A DNA stretch of 64,000 bases from contig JACHLF010000005.1 in assembly GCA_014204435.1 (NCBI GenBank), forward strand, positions 62,001 to 126,000, in the 5' to 3' direction. Of the stretch, positions 24,367 to 33,577 are shown piece by piece. Under the pieces are notes generated by a model. It was not told where the DNA came from. It ran no database searches and saw only the letters and a program-made list of their open reading frames with translations. The stretch is from Mycobacteroides chelonae. Its GTDB lineage: Bacteria; Actinomycetota; Actinomycetes; Mycobacteriales; Mycobacteriaceae. Position 1 is the stretch's first letter. Each line of letters begins with the position of its first letter. A program made the position numbers and the translations under genes.

Positions 24367-25707
24367 TCAGGCGTGAGTTAGTTCTTCTACGCGCTTGCCC
24401 AGGCAGAATACGCGCCATCCGGCGTTGACCCATTTGGCGGCGTCGAGGCAATTGCGGCCGTCCACAATGACTTTGGTGCGCACCACCTTGGCCAGCTCGT
24501 CGGGATCGAAGTCGACGAACTCCTGCCATTCGGTGAGCAGCAGCACGGCATCGGCACGGTCGGCGGCCTCGAGCACCGAGGTGGCGTAGTTCAGCGTCGG
24601 GAACAGCCGGCGTGAGTTCTCCAGGGCCTTGGGGTCGTAGACGTTGACAGCCGCGCCGTTGAGCTGCAGCAGACCGGCGACGTTGAGCGCCGGTGAGTCT
24701 CGGACGTCATCGGACTCCGGTTTGAACGCGGCGCCCAGCACCGCAACATTGGCGCCGAGCAGCGATCCGCCGCATGCCTTGGTGGCAAGCTCTACCATCC
24801 GGGTACGCCGCCGCATGTTGATGCTGTCCACCTCGCGCAGGAAGGTCAGGGCATGGCTGGCTCCCAGCTCGCCCGCGCGCGCCATGAACGCCCGGATGTC
24901 CTTGGGCAGGCATCCCCCACCGAATCCCAAGCCCGCGTTGAGGAACCGTCGTCCGATGCGCGGGTCGTAGCCCAGCGCATCGGCCAGCGTGGTCACGTCG
25001 GCACCCACCGCCTCACACACCTCGGAGATGGCGTTGATGAAGGAGATCTTGGTCGCCAGGAAGGCGTTGGCCGAAACCTTAACCAGCTCAGCGGTTTCCA
25101 GGTCAGTGACCAGAAAGGGAACCTCTTCGTCGAGGATCGGCCCGTACAGTTCGCGCACCAGCTTCTCGGCGCGGTCCGAATCCTGCTGCACACCGAGCAC
25201 AATGCGATCCGGATGCAGGGTGTCCTTGACCGCATAGCCTTCGCGCAGAAACTCGGGGTTCCAGGCCACCTCGACGTCGACACCCTCGGCCGCGAATCCC
25301 GCTGCCCGCTGGCCCAGTTCACGTGCGGTGCCTACCGGAACGGTAGACTTGCCGATGATCACCGCGGACCGCGAGAGCAGCGGAACCAGGGTGTCGATCA
25401 CTGAGTGGACATGGCGCAAATCCGCCCCGTACTCGCCCTTTTTCTGCGGTGTTCCGACGCCCAGGAAGTGCACGTCGGCAAATTCGGCGGCCTCAGCATA
25501 GCTGGTGGTGAAGCGCAGACGCCCGGATGCGATGTTGCTCTGCAATATCTTTCGCAACCCGGGCTCGTAGAACGGGATGTCGCCCGACGAGAGTTTGGCG
25601 ACCTTACCTGGGTCGATGTCGACTCCGAGCACCTCGTGGCCCAGCTCGGCCATGCATGCGGCATGGGTGGCTCCGAGGTATCCGGTTCCGAATACGGTGC
25701 ATCTCAT
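24367..25707 (-). CDS. udgA: UDP-glucose 6-dehydrogenase
   Basis: 446 residues. NAD-dependent oxidation of UDP-glucose to UDP-glucuronate, a precursor for cell-wall sugars. Rossmann motif VFGTGYLGATHA at the N-terminus, STVPVGTA, WNPEFLREGYA, the catalytic Cys266 in GFGGGCLPKD, and FKPESDDVRDSPAL near 330 are all present. ATG 25707 directly precedes the Rossmann strand; the in-frame Met at 25737 adds a non-conserved leader. A TATATA sequence 6 nt upstream may serve a leaderless transcript. Matches M. tuberculosis Rv0322 in content and position near dcd. Confidence 0.93.
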   Translation of the reverse strand: MRCTVFGTGYLGATHAACMAELGHEVLGVDIDPGKVAKLSSGDIPFYEPGLRKILQSNIASGRLRFTTSYAEAAEFADVHFLGVGTPQKKGEYGADLRHVHSVIDTLVPLLSRSAVIIGKSTVPVGTARELGQRAAGFAAEGVDVEVAWNPEFLREGYAVKDTLHPDRIVLGVQQDSDRAEKLVRELYGPILDEEVPFLVTDLETAELVKVSANAFLATKISFINAISEVCEAVGADVTTLADALGYDPRIGRRFLNAGLGFGGGCLPKDIRAFMARAGELGASHALTFLREVDSINMRRRTRMVELATKACGGSLLGANVAVLGAAFKPESDDVRDSPALNVAGLLQLNGAAVNVYDPKALENSRRLFPTLNYATSVLEAADRADAVLLLTEWQEFVDFDPDELAKVVRTKVIVDGRNCLDAAKWVNAGWRVFCLGKRVEELTHA

Positions 25708-25763
25708 ACTGCGTATATAGGCCGCCAGGGTTAGCAACCCGGATACGCCGCGCCATCGGTGTC

Positions 25764-27218
25764 CTAACGCCGGGTGTACGGCGAGAGCTCAGCGTGAATT
25801 CTCTTCGCGCAGAAACTCATCGGCGCTGTGAATCCTTGATTAACACCCGACAAACGGCCAGGGAATCCCGAGTTGGAACCACCGCCGGATCCACCACCGT
25901 GCGAGCCACCGTCGGAACCGCGACGGGAACTGCCGCCGTCACCCCAACCACCACGAGAGCCGCCATCGGAGTCACCGCCCCCGATGCGCGGCACGCCGGG
26001 AATCGAGATGATCGGTGGCTGCGGCGTTTGGCGGCGACCATGTCTGGGCCGGCGGGGTGTAGGTCGGGGTGTACCCGGGCAGCGCATAGGTCGGCCGGTT
26101 ACGCGGAGGCGCCCACCACGGGTTGTCCTGGCGCCGTGGCTGCTCCCGCACCGGGGGGAACAACGGGATCGGCACCGGTACGACGGCTGGCGGTGGCGCT
26201 ACCGGCGCAGGCCCCACGGGCGCAGGGGCGGCCGGCTGCGGGGGCACGCGCGGCGGGCGCGGGGGCCTCGGCCAGGGGAGCCGGTGCGAGTTGCTGGGGT
26301 GCCTCGGGCGGCAGCGGGTTCTGCACGACGGCGCGGTCTGGCGACGACGGCCCCTGGTCCACCGTGGAGCACACCGACACCGTCAGTGAGACGGCCAGCG
26401 CTACCGAGCAAATGCCGAAGACCAGCAGCAAGGGCGCACCCACCAGCAGGAACGGCATGCGTTCCTGCTGGTGGATCCTCGACGTCATCGAATTCACGCA
26501 ACTCGGTCTTGACTTCCCCGAACTCGCCGGCGCTTTCCGTGACAGTGTCGGGGTGCGCAAAGCCCGAACCCGTGGCCCCTCCAGCGAGTAGGCCTGTCCC
26601 AGCAGCGCGGTGCTTGCCTCGAAATCCGGCTCCTGCGCCGATGCCAGCGCGGCACCGCGCGCCAACGCCAGCTCGGGCTGGTCCGGGGAATTCACCGGAA
26701 GCGCAATGGCCTCGCCCAGCGGGTCGGTCAGGTCCGAGACATCGGTGCCCAGGCCCTGCAGGAACACCCCGTCGGGCGCGTTCTCCTGCCCCTTGAGCGG
26801 GTTGACCAGGTCGGCCAGTACCCCGGTAGTGACGCCGGTGACCAGTGGCTCGCAGGCCAGGCCGACGATCGATCCGTCGGCGGAGTCGACCACGGCGCGT
26901 CGCGGTCTCCGGTTCGATGACGAGCAGCGCCGACTTGTCGTATCCGGTGACGCTGCTGGCGGCCTTGGCCAGCGCACCTCCGGCGTGCAGCGCGGAGAAG
27001 AACTCGACACCGTCGATCCCGCGGCTGGCCAGGGAGTCGCGCAGCGCAGCGGCCTCGGCATGATCGCTCCACACCACGCCGGTGGAGACCAGGTGATGGC
27101 CGCCGTCGAGCATGCTGTCACAGGTGCCCACAATCGCGGAAAGCACCTGTTCGGAGGCTGTGCCGTCGCCGTCGGAGATGATGATGGTGTCGGTGGGCGC
27201 GCTTCTCCGTTGCCCCAG
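25764..27218 (-). pseudogene. Decayed DUF7159-family gene (5' truncation, about three frameshifts)
   Basis: Consecutive reverse-frame segments give one recognisable protein. The first, TIIISDGDGTASEQVLSAIV ... GYDKSALLVIEPETAT, runs to about 26,900. The second continues VVDSADGSIVGLACEPLVTGV and includes a transmembrane segment (PFLLVGAPLLLVFGICSVAL). The third is Pro-rich (PAPVGPAPVAPPPAVVPVP ... DNPWWAPPRNRPTYALPGY). The fourth has IISIPGVPRIGGGDSDGG and a Gly/Ser-rich end. Breaks lie near 26,895, 26,240 and 26,030. The family's usual beginning (about 25-40 residues) is missing, and the open frame starts right after the dcd stop. Family members are mycobacterial membrane proteins of unknown function. 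Confidence 0.72.
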
Positions 27219-27788
27219 CTAGGGGTTGATGAAGTTCTGGTAAGAGCGCGACGGGGTCGGACCGCGCTGCCCCTGGTACTTCGACCCTACCCCGGCGCTT
27301 CCATACGGGTGCTCGGCCGGAGACGTCAGGCGCAGTAGGCACAGCTGCCCGATCTTCATACCCGGCCACAAGGTGATGGGCAGGTTGGCAACGTTCGAGA
27401 GCTCCAGCGTGATGTGCCCGGAGAACCCGGGATCGATGAAGCCGGCGGTGGAGTGCGTCAGCAGTCCGAGGCGCCCGAGCGAGGACTTTCCTTCCAGCCG
27501 TCCGGCCAGATCGTCGGGCAGCGAGCAGACCTCCAACGTGGATCCGAGCACGAACTCGCCGGGATGCAACACGAACGGCTCGCCCTCGCCGGGCTCGACC
27601 AGACTGGTCAGCTCGTCCTGACGCTGCTTGGGGTCGATATGCGTGTAGCGGGTGTTGTTGAACACCCGGAACAGACTGTCCAGTCGCACATCGATGCTGG
27701 AGGGCTGGATGAGGGCGGCGTCGAAGGGCTCGATGCCGAGGCGCCCGGCGTCGAGCTCGGCGCGGATATCGCGATCGGACAGCAGCAC
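27219..27788 (-). CDS. dcd: dCTP deaminase (possibly bifunctional with dUTPase activity)
   Basis: 189 residues, trimeric cytosolic enzyme deaminating dCTP; the M. tuberculosis enzyme also hydrolyses the dUTP formed. Family motifs: [47 protein letters not shown] with the active-site Ser and Arg, [18 protein letters not shown] containing the catalytic Glu, and [15 protein letters not shown] at the C-terminus. The start is the GTG at 27788, with TAGGCT 6 nt upstream and no ribosome site. Confidence 0.96.
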   Translation of the reverse strand: MLLSDRDIRAELDAGRLGIEPFDAALIQPSSIDVRLDSLFRVFNNTRYTHIDPKQRQDELTSLVEPGEGEPFVLHPGEFVLGSTLEVCSLPDDLAGRLEGKSSLGRLGLLTHSTAGFIDPGFSGHITLELSNVANLPITLWPGMKIGQLCLLRLTSPAEHPYGSAGVGSKYQGQRGPTPSRSYQNFINP

Positions 27789-27794
27789 GCGACG

Positions 27795-27800
27795 AGCCTA
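27795..27800 (-). promoter_or_regulatory. -10 hexamer TAGGCT of a leaderless dcd promoter
   Basis: On the minus strand TAGGCT ends 6 nt before the dcd GTG start. The same hexamer serves at 2448 and 3408. No Shine-Dalgarno sequence is present. Confidence 0.5.
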
Positions 27801-27840
27801 CCGATGAGCCGCCCGCACGAAGCGGCGCGGGCGGGCGCGC

Positions 27841-28507
27841 CTACGCCTTGATGGCGATGACGGCCCCGGGCTGTAGCCAGCCGATCAGCCGGACGAGTGC
27901 GGCGTCGTCGAGCGTCACGCATCCGGCCGAGGGATTGCCGTCGGAAGCGTGCACGAAGAAGGCCGAGCCACCTGCGGGTTTGCGCGTTGCGTTGACGCCC
28001 ATGACGATCGCGCGGGGGTAGCCGTCGAGTTCCTCGCTCAGGGATGTGTCAAATGAGCAGGCGGATTCGGCGCAACGCTGGTGGGTGTTGTAGCCGGGGC
28101 TGGCGGGATCGCCATCCCACCAATCATCGGCGTCCACCTGCAGATAATCCAGGCCGTGCGCGACCGACGGTTCGGTACCGAACGCGTAGTCGAGGCGGAA
28201 GACCCCCCGTCGGGGTCGCCGGCTTGTCGTCGCTGGCGGTATCGGTGAATCCGGCCGAGCCGACGTCGGACAACAGGCCCTGCTCGATGGGCTCCCAGGC
28301 ATCACCGTTCCGTTGCCACCTGCCGATGACGGCCTTGGTGCCACCGGTTCCCTGAACCGAGACGACCTGACGCGCGGAACCGACAGAGTCTGCAAACCAT
28401 AGCGGCGGCGAGGCCGGGAGCACCGCGGCCACGGGTTTCACCGGTGTCGACCCGCACGCCGCGGCAAGCAGCACAAGACTCAGCGGCAGCACACGAATTC
28501 CGGACAC
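27841..28507 (-). pseudogene. YkuD-like (L,D-transpeptidase-family) lipoprotein gene with a frameshift in a C6 tract
   Basis: The 5' frame (GTG 28507) encodes a lipoprotein signal (LVLLAAACGS) and the first half (PPLWFADSVGSARQVVSVQGTGG ... SDVGSAGFTDTA). The 3' frame encodes VFRLDYAFGTEP ... GSAFFVHASDGNPSAGCVTLDDA, with the YkuD-type His...Ser-x-Gly-Cys motif. They meet at six C residues at 28203-28208; five would give ATPTGVFRLDY, exactly the reading of the intact paralogue next door (ATPNGVYSLDW). So this is a single-base insertion in a tandem duplicate, or a sequencing slip. The M. tuberculosis counterpart of this locus is Rv0320, beside dcd. Confidence 0.78.
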
Positions 28508-28550
28508 CCATCCATGGTGCTGGCCCAACCTGGAAAACGCCTGTTAGTGA

Positions 28551-29201
28551 CTAACCCTTAATGGCGATCACGGCACCCGGGCGCAGCCAGCCGATCAGCT
28601 GGACCAGGGTCGCGTCGTCGAGCGACACGCAGCCCGCGGTGGGGCCGCCGTCGGTGGTGTGGACGAAGAAGGCCGACCCGCCGCCGGGGACCCTGTTCTT
28701 ATTCACTCCCATGACGATGGCGTGCTTGTACTGCGGGATGGGGAGGTTCTCGCTCTGCGACGTGTTGAACGGGCACGCGGCCTTGGCACACTGCTGATGG
28801 GTGTTGTAGGTGGGGCTGTTCACGTCGCCGTCCCACCAGTCGTTGGCTCCGATCTGGACATAGCGCAGACCGCTCGTGGCGGGCGGCGGCGCCGTGCCGA
28901 AGGCCCAGTCCAGGGAATAGACGCCGTTCGGGGTGGCCGAGGCCCCTTCGCGCGCCTTGTCGATGAATCCGGCGGAACCCACGTGGGCGGGGATGCCTGT
29001 GGACACGGCTTTCCATTCGTTGCCGTTGCGCTGGAACACGTCGATTTTGGCGTTGGAGCCGCCCGCGCCGTTGACCGCGACCACCTGCGTCGCGTTCCCC
29101 ACGGACTGCGCGAACCAGGGCACGAAGGGCTCAGCAGCCGAAGAGACAGAGCTCGCCAGGGCAAGTACGGCCGCACAGAGCAGCGTCAGAAGACGGAACA
29201 C
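28551..29201 (-). CDS. Secreted YkuD-like protein (L,D-transpeptidase family)
   Basis: 216 residues. Signal peptide (MFRLLTLLCAAVLALASSVSSAAEP), then WFAQSVGNATQVVAVNGAGG and a C-terminal catalytic-type region with His in GSAFFVHTTDGG and Cys in PTAGCVSLDDA, spaced as in the YkuD L,D-transpeptidase motif (H...S/T-x-G-C). It probably acts on peptidoglycan or is a related inactive form; it lacks the N-terminal Ig-like domains of the main mycobacterial Ldt enzymes. GTG 29201 is chosen because the signal peptide starts there. It lies 44 bp upstream of its lipoprotein paralogue on the same strand. Confidence 0.8.
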   Translation of the reverse strand: MFRLLTLLCAAVLALASSVSSAAEPFVPWFAQSVGNATQVVAVNGAGGSNAKIDVFQRNGNEWKAVSTGIPAHVGSAGFIDKAREGASATPNGVYSLDWAFGTAPPPATSGLRYVQIGANDWWDGDVNSPTYNTHQQCAKAACPFNTSQSENLPIPQYKHAIVMGVNKNRVPGGGSAFFVHTTDGGPTAGCVSLDDATLVQLIGWLRPGAVIAIKG

Positions 29202-29272
29202 CGAACCATCCTGGCCGATGTTGTTCTCGAATCCTTCAAGGTTGGGACACGGTTGTGCCACAGACCGATCGG

Positions 29273-29278
29273 TATATT
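29273..29278 (+). promoter_or_regulatory. -10 hexamer TATATT of a probable leaderless promoter
   Basis: TATATT ends 6 nt before the ATG at 29285, with no ribosome site between. It supports that start over the in-frame ATG at 29255, which would lie upstream of the promoter. Confidence 0.5.
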
Positions 29279-29284
29279 TCGGCC

Positions 29285-30184
29285 ATGGACGCTGAGCTCG
29301 AAGAATGGAAAGCCGCCGGGCACTACTTCGATTACCTGGGTTTCGACATCTTCTATCGCATCGAGGGCAGCGGACCTCCGCTGCTGCTGGTTCACGGATA
29401 TCCGTTCAACTCATGGGATTGGGCCCTCATCTGGCCCAGGCTGGTGGAGCGCTTCACCGTCATCGCACCGGACATGATCGGAATGGGATTCTCCGACAAG
29501 CCCGTTCAGTATGGATACTCGGTGCTCGACCACACCGATATGCACGAGGCGCTGCTGTCGTATCTGGGCATCGAGCGATTCCATCTGCTCACCCACGATC
29601 TGGGGAACTCGGTGGGCCAGGAGTTGTTGGCGCGCTTCGAATTCGAGGAGCAATCACGCGGCCGGATGCCCATCGATTCGGTGACGTGGCTCAATGGTGG
29701 GCTGTTCATCGAGGCCTACCGGCCACGGATAGCCCAGACGTTGATGTCGCGAACACCTTTGGGCGACTTGGTAAGCCGATTCCAGGGCACGCCGGTATCG
29801 CGCCGGATCCTGAACGCCGCCGTGAGCGAGATGTTCGGACCGGACACCAAGCCGTCGACACGGATGCTGTCACTCTTTCAGCAGGTGCTGGAGTACAACG
29901 ACGGCGCCCGCGTCACACATCAGGTGGGCCGCTTCATCAATGACCGTTACGACAATCGGAGCCGATGGGTGCGTGCCATGCGCGAAACCGCCATCCCGAT
30001 GCGCATGATCGACGGACCGATCGACCCGAACTCCGGATTGCACATGGCCGAGCGGTATCTGGAGGTCATCCACGATCCGGATGTGGTACTACTCGACGAC
30101 ACGATCGGCCATTGGCCGCAGATCGAGGCGCCCGAGGCGGTGCTCACGCACTTCTTCGAGCACGTCGACCGGGTTAGGACTTAG
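29285..30184 (+). CDS. Alpha/beta hydrolase, epoxide hydrolase / haloalkane dehalogenase-like
   Basis: 299 residues. The oxyanion-hole motif is LLLVHGYPFNSWDW; the nucleophile elbow reads THDLGNSVGQE, with Asp at the nucleophile place as in epoxide hydrolases and haloalkane dehalogenases rather than Ser. A cap domain follows, and DTIGHWPQIEAPE supplies the catalytic His. Substrate unknown; cytosolic. The start at 29285 is supported by the TATATT box 6 nt upstream. Its stop overlaps the convergent MmpS-like gene by 11 bp. Confidence 0.85.
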   Translation: MDAELEEWKAAGHYFDYLGFDIFYRIEGSGPPLLLVHGYPFNSWDWALIWPRLVERFTVIAPDMIGMGFSDKPVQYGYSVLDHTDMHEALLSYLGIERFHLLTHDLGNSVGQELLARFEFEEQSRGRMPIDSVTWLNGGLFIEAYRPRIAQTLMSRTPLGDLVSRFQGTPVSRRILNAAVSEMFGPDTKPSTRMLSLFQQVLEYNDGARVTHQVGRFINDRYDNRSRWVRAMRETAIPMRMIDGPIDPNSGLHMAERYLEVIHDPDVVLLDDTIGHWPQIEAPEAVLTHFFEHVDRVRT

Positions 30185-30587
30185 GCGGAGCCATGTCCAT
30201 GTAGGACGAGAAGGTGGCGTAGTTGCAGTCGGCCTCGCCAGTACCGGTGGTGCTCTGACACACCACCTTGTCGTTCAGGTAGACGCGCACCGTCACCGCG
30301 GCGTCCGGCGTCGCGGTCGAACGCCAGTCGGCCTTGATCTCGGCATGGTTGGGCGTCTTGGCGCCACGGGACAGATCACCCACGGTCGCTTCCACCTTCC
30401 ACGGCAGCGTCACCCCGTCGGCGGGCTGCATCTCGGTGCCGTCCCAGTACTGGACGTTGGCCGTGGTGGCGGTGGAGGAAACAACCTCGTAGGTTACCGT
30501 CTTGTCGTCCGCGTGCGCTGCCGCCGGGAAGCTGAGCGCGAAAGCTGAGGCCGCGGCAGCGGCGGCGAGTAGTTGGCGGACGGTCAT
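30174..30587 (-). CDS. Secreted MmpS-like protein
   Basis: 137 residues with a cleavable signal peptide (LLAAAAAASAFALSFPAAAHA) and an MmpS-type beta-sandwich (VTYEVVSSTATTANVQYWDGT ... LPWKVEATVGD ... VRVYLNDKVVCQSTTGTGEADCNY) with two Cys likely to pair. MmpS proteins are periplasmic partners of MmpL lipid exporters and are usually anchored by an N-terminal helix; here the helix looks like a cleavable signal, and no mmpL lies nearby. ATG 30587 is the only well-placed start. Confidence 0.78.
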   Translation of the reverse strand: MTVRQLLAAAAAASAFALSFPAAAHADDKTVTYEVVSSTATTANVQYWDGTEMQPADGVTLPWKVEATVGDLSRGAKTPNHAEIKADWRSTATPDAAVTVRVYLNDKVVCQSTTGTGEADCNYATFSSYMDMAPPKS

Positions 30588-30721
30588 GAAACACCTCGGG
30601 ATGTCAGTTAGATTTACAGATCGTTAGGCAGGCTACAGGGATCGCCTGAGCCTGAGCTGAGACCGGACGACGGGCACTTGAGCAAACTGCGCTCCGCCCG
30701 GAACATGGGCTGATGAACAGA

Positions 30722-31193
30722 ACGGGGGGCGCCGAAGAACACGGTGCCGATCACGAGGGCGCGGCTCAACATGACCTCTCAGTTGCTGTTGCTGGCAGCA
30801 ATTCACCCGGCCCACTCCCAACTTTGTACGGGATCTGGCAAGTGGAAACGTTCTCTGCCGAGGGCTACCCCCCGATCCATTGTTGACAGACAAAATTCGT
30901 TGGCGCAGAGCCATATTCGACCGGTCATTCCATGTGTCGGCGCCGGTGATGGTGACCGTGCAGCGCATGGACGATTCGTTCGAGCTATACCAGGTCACGA
31001 TTGACCCGCGAAAGCACTTCATCGACCTGGGCCACCGGATTGGTGGCCTGGGCAACCGAATCAGATGATCATCGACGGCGACGACTACGCCGGGCACAAG
31101 ATCCATTTGCGTGTTACCCGGATGGGCCCCACCTCGTTCCCTCTCGTCGAACGCGGTTTCAACTGGGTACAAGAGACGCCTTACAACCGGTGA
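30722..31193 (+). pseudogene. Remnant of the C-terminal domain of a membrane (DoxX-like) protein, two frameshifts
   Basis: Three frames in succession read as one domain: LYGIWQVETFSAEGYPP (to about 30,870), then LLTDKIRWRRAIFDRSFHVSAPVMVTVQRMDDSFELYQVTIDP (30,880-31,050), then MIIDGDDYAGHKIHLRVTR ... FPLVERGFNWVQETPYNR and a stop at 31191-31193. I recall this pattern (LxGxWxVExF ... PLLTDxxRW ... RGFxWxQExPxNR) from tails of DoxX-like membrane proteins. The first break coincides with a C6 tract at 30868-30873. The membrane part is absent. The assignment rests on memory of the pattern. Confidence 0.5.
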
Positions 31194-31244
31194 CTTTTGC
31201 CGAATCCCCGGACGCCGCGGGCCTCGACTCATCAAGATGAGACG

Positions 31245-32288
31245 GTGAGCGACACAGCGGCGGTGATCGATGCGCACATACACCAGTGGAATCCCTTCAC
31301 CACGCCGCGGGTGACGTCCGGCCCGGCGAAGGCCATCCGCCGCGCAGCGTTTCTGCGGCCGGTCCTCCTGAAGGTCTTCCCCAGTGCCACCAGGGATTTC
31401 GTCGGCGACCCGCAGTATCTCTTGAGGCCATACCTGCCCGCCGACTACCACGAAGACAGCGAACACGCGCATGTGAGCACGGTCGTTCACGTCGAAGCCG
31501 GCTGGCACGGCAAGGGGCCCTTGGGTCCGGTCGGCGAGACGCAGTGGTTGAGTTCGCTGCCATTCGGCCAGAACGCCACACCCGTCCTGGGCGCGATCGT
31601 GGCTTACTCCGATCCCGCCACCGCGGAGATCACCGACCTGCTCGACGCGCACCTGCGCGCGAATCCACTGGTGCACGGCATCAGGTGTATGGGTGCGCAC
31701 AGCGACGACCCCGGCGTCATGAATTGGGCACCGCAAGCGCATTGGCTCACCCAACCGGCCTTTCTGCGCGGCTTCTCAGCCGTCGCGGAGCGCGGACTCA
31801 GCTTCGATGCGTGCGTCTACGCACACCAACTTCCCGACGTACAGCGACTGGCGCGCGAATATCCCGAAACCACCATCGTGCTGGATCATTACGCGACGCC
31901 CGTCGGAGTGCTCGGCCCCCGGGGAAAGCACACGGGTCGCAGCGAGTCGGAGCGCAGAGAAATCCTGCAACGTTGGCGGGACGACATTTCCGCGCTCGCC
32001 GCGCTACCCAACGTGGTCGCCAAGCACTCGGGAATCGGCATGCCGGTGTTGGGAGCCGCCCCCATGCCGCGCGAGCAGCTTCGGGACGCCGTCGCACCGC
32101 TCATCGCCCATCTGGACCGCGAGTTCGGCGCGGACCGGACCTTCTGGTCGTCGAATTTCCCCATCGACAAACCGAACGTCTCTCTGGCGGACAGCATTTG
32201 GATTCTGCGCCAGGTGCTCGGCGACCGTTTCGACGAGGACCATCTGCTGCGCGAGAACGCTCGGCGGGTGTATCGGGTGGCCGCCTGA
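31245..32288 (+). CDS. Amidohydrolase-family TIM-barrel hydrolase
   Basis: 347 residues. VIDAHIHQWNPFTTP gives the metal-binding HxH of amidohydrolases related to pyrone-dicarboxylate lactonase. VVHVEAGW, HGIRCMGAH, IVLDHYATPVG and FWSSNFPIDKP near the C-terminus are the remaining landmarks of that subfamily. Substrate unknown, probably a lactone or aromatic acid derivative. GTG 31245 is chosen because it lies directly before the first strand and has AAGATGAGAC upstream; the frame extends to 31197 without motif support. It precedes the FGE gene by 49 nt. Confidence 0.85.
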   Translation: MSDTAAVIDAHIHQWNPFTTPRVTSGPAKAIRRAAFLRPVLLKVFPSATRDFVGDPQYLLRPYLPADYHEDSEHAHVSTVVHVEAGWHGKGPLGPVGETQWLSSLPFGQNATPVLGAIVAYSDPATAEITDLLDAHLRANPLVHGIRCMGAHSDDPGVMNWAPQAHWLTQPAFLRGFSAVAERGLSFDACVYAHQLPDVQRLAREYPETTIVLDHYATPVGVLGPRGKHTGRSESERREILQRWRDDISALAALPNVVAKHSGIGMPVLGAAPMPREQLRDAVAPLIAHLDREFGADRTFWSSNFPIDKPNVSLADSIWILRQVLGDRFDEDHLLRENARRVYRVAA

Positions 32289-32337
32289 TCGGGGGCGGTG
32301 CAATACTCGCCGCATAGCCGAACTGAAGAAGACGGAG

Positions 32338-33225
32338 ATGGCGGCGGTGACTCTGACCGATCTGGTGGAACTGCCAGGTGGTCCATTTACCATGGGCTGC
32401 AACACCTTCTACCCCGAGGAGCGGCCCGAGCGCGTTCTTTCGGCGAGCGCCTTCGCCATCGAACGCCATCCGGTGACCAACGCGCAGTTCGCGGAGTTCG
32501 TTGAGCAGACCGGGTACGTAACCGTCGCGGAGCGTGCGCCCGACCCCGCCCTGTATCCGGGTGCGTCTCCGGATGATCTCGTGCCCGGCGCGATGACGTT
32601 CCGTCCGACGGAAGGCCCCGTCAATCTCCATGATTGGCAGCAATGGTGGGACTGGGTCCCGGGTGCCTATTGGCGCCGGCCATTCGGCCCGGACAGCGGC
32701 ATCGCCGACGCCGCAGATCATCCCGTTGTGCAGGTCGCATACACCGACGCGGCGGCCTACGCGCGCTGGGCGGGCAGGCGGCTCCCCACCGAGGCCGAGT
32801 GGGAGTACGCCGCACGCGGCGGCACCGATACGGTCTACGCCTGGGGCGACGAGGTGGCTCCTGATGGCCAATTGATGGCCAACACCTGGCAGGGTCGATT
32901 CCCGTACCGCAACGACGGGGCACTGGGCTGGGTGGGCACCTCACCCGTCGGCACTTTCCCGCCCAACGGTTTTGGCCTCGTCGACATGATCGGCAATGTG
33001 TGGGAATGGACGTCGACGCGATTCGAGCGCGGCGCGCAATCCCCGACGTCGTGCTGTAGCCCCTCCGATAACCCTGATCCGTCAGTGATCCAGGCCCTCA
33101 AGGGCGGCTCGCATCTGTGCGCGCCCGAGTACTGTCACCGCTACCGGCCGGCGGCACGGTCACCACAATCGCAGGACAGCGCAACCACACATATCGGATT
33201 CCGCTGCGTGGGCAAGCCGCCGTAG
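32338..33225 (+). CDS. Formylglycine-generating enzyme (sulfatase-activating)
   Basis: 295 residues of the FGE-sulfatase fold. It oxidises a Cys in sulfatases to formylglycine. Landmarks: LVELPGGPFTMGCNTFYPEE, HPVTNAQFAEFV, WAGRRLPTEAEWEYAARGG, DMIGNVWEWTS, and the active-site Cys pair Cys261/Cys266 in KGGSHLCAPEYCHRYRPAAR, with GFRCV at the end. Both catalytic Cys are kept, so true FGE activity is likely rather than an ergothioneine-type relative. ATG 32338 follows GAAGACGGAG. No sulfatase gene is adjacent; substrates must be elsewhere. Confidence 0.92.
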   Translation: MAAVTLTDLVELPGGPFTMGCNTFYPEERPERVLSASAFAIERHPVTNAQFAEFVEQTGYVTVAERAPDPALYPGASPDDLVPGAMTFRPTEGPVNLHDWQQWWDWVPGAYWRRPFGPDSGIADAADHPVVQVAYTDAAAYARWAGRRLPTEAEWEYAARGGTDTVYAWGDEVAPDGQLMANTWQGRFPYRNDGALGWVGTSPVGTFPPNGFGLVDMIGNVWEWTSTRFERGAQSPTSCCSPSDNPDPSVIQALKGGSHLCAPEYCHRYRPAARSPQSQDSATTHIGFRCVGKPP

Positions 33226-33577
33226 CAGGCCGGTGCGTGCACGCGAAGCTCTACATAACGGGCGGACGATCGGTTCCGGAATCGGACCGTGGCTGTCGCG
33301 GCATATCGAGCAGCACCCGTCAGACGGGTGTCGATGCGCTACAGCTTCGACGATCACAAGGCACCACCTACCAAGAAGCGGCAATACCACGCAATGCTGG
33401 GGACGCGCGGAGTCTGGGAAGACGACCGGAAGACATCGGCCCTGCACGCACCCATCAATGGCAAAAGCATTTCATCAAGACACGTGGGAGCCGGTCGTGT
33501 GTGCCGAACCGCTACGCTCCGGGCCATTGCCTCCGGCAAGCCTGCCAGGCCGAGTCAGCCAGGCAGGTTTGGCGCCG
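33226..33577. other. Gene-free stretch between FGE and HtrA genes
   Basis: 352 bp between convergent genes. Several open frames run through it, but none shows a ribosome site or recognisable motif. The only structured element I see is the hairpin at 33537-33571. Confidence 0.5.
33537..33571 (-). terminator. Hairpin after the HtrA gene
   Basis: CAAGCCTGCCAGG and CCAGGCAGGTTTG pair at 11 of 13 positions around a 9-nt loop. It starts 6 nt beyond the stop codon of the minus-strand protease gene and lies between convergent genes. There is no T-run. Confidence 0.6.

Noticed and set aside
30633..31754. 373-residue minus-strand frame
   Set aside because: It spans intergenic DNA, a decayed plus-strand gene and part of the amidohydrolase gene, and shows no motif.
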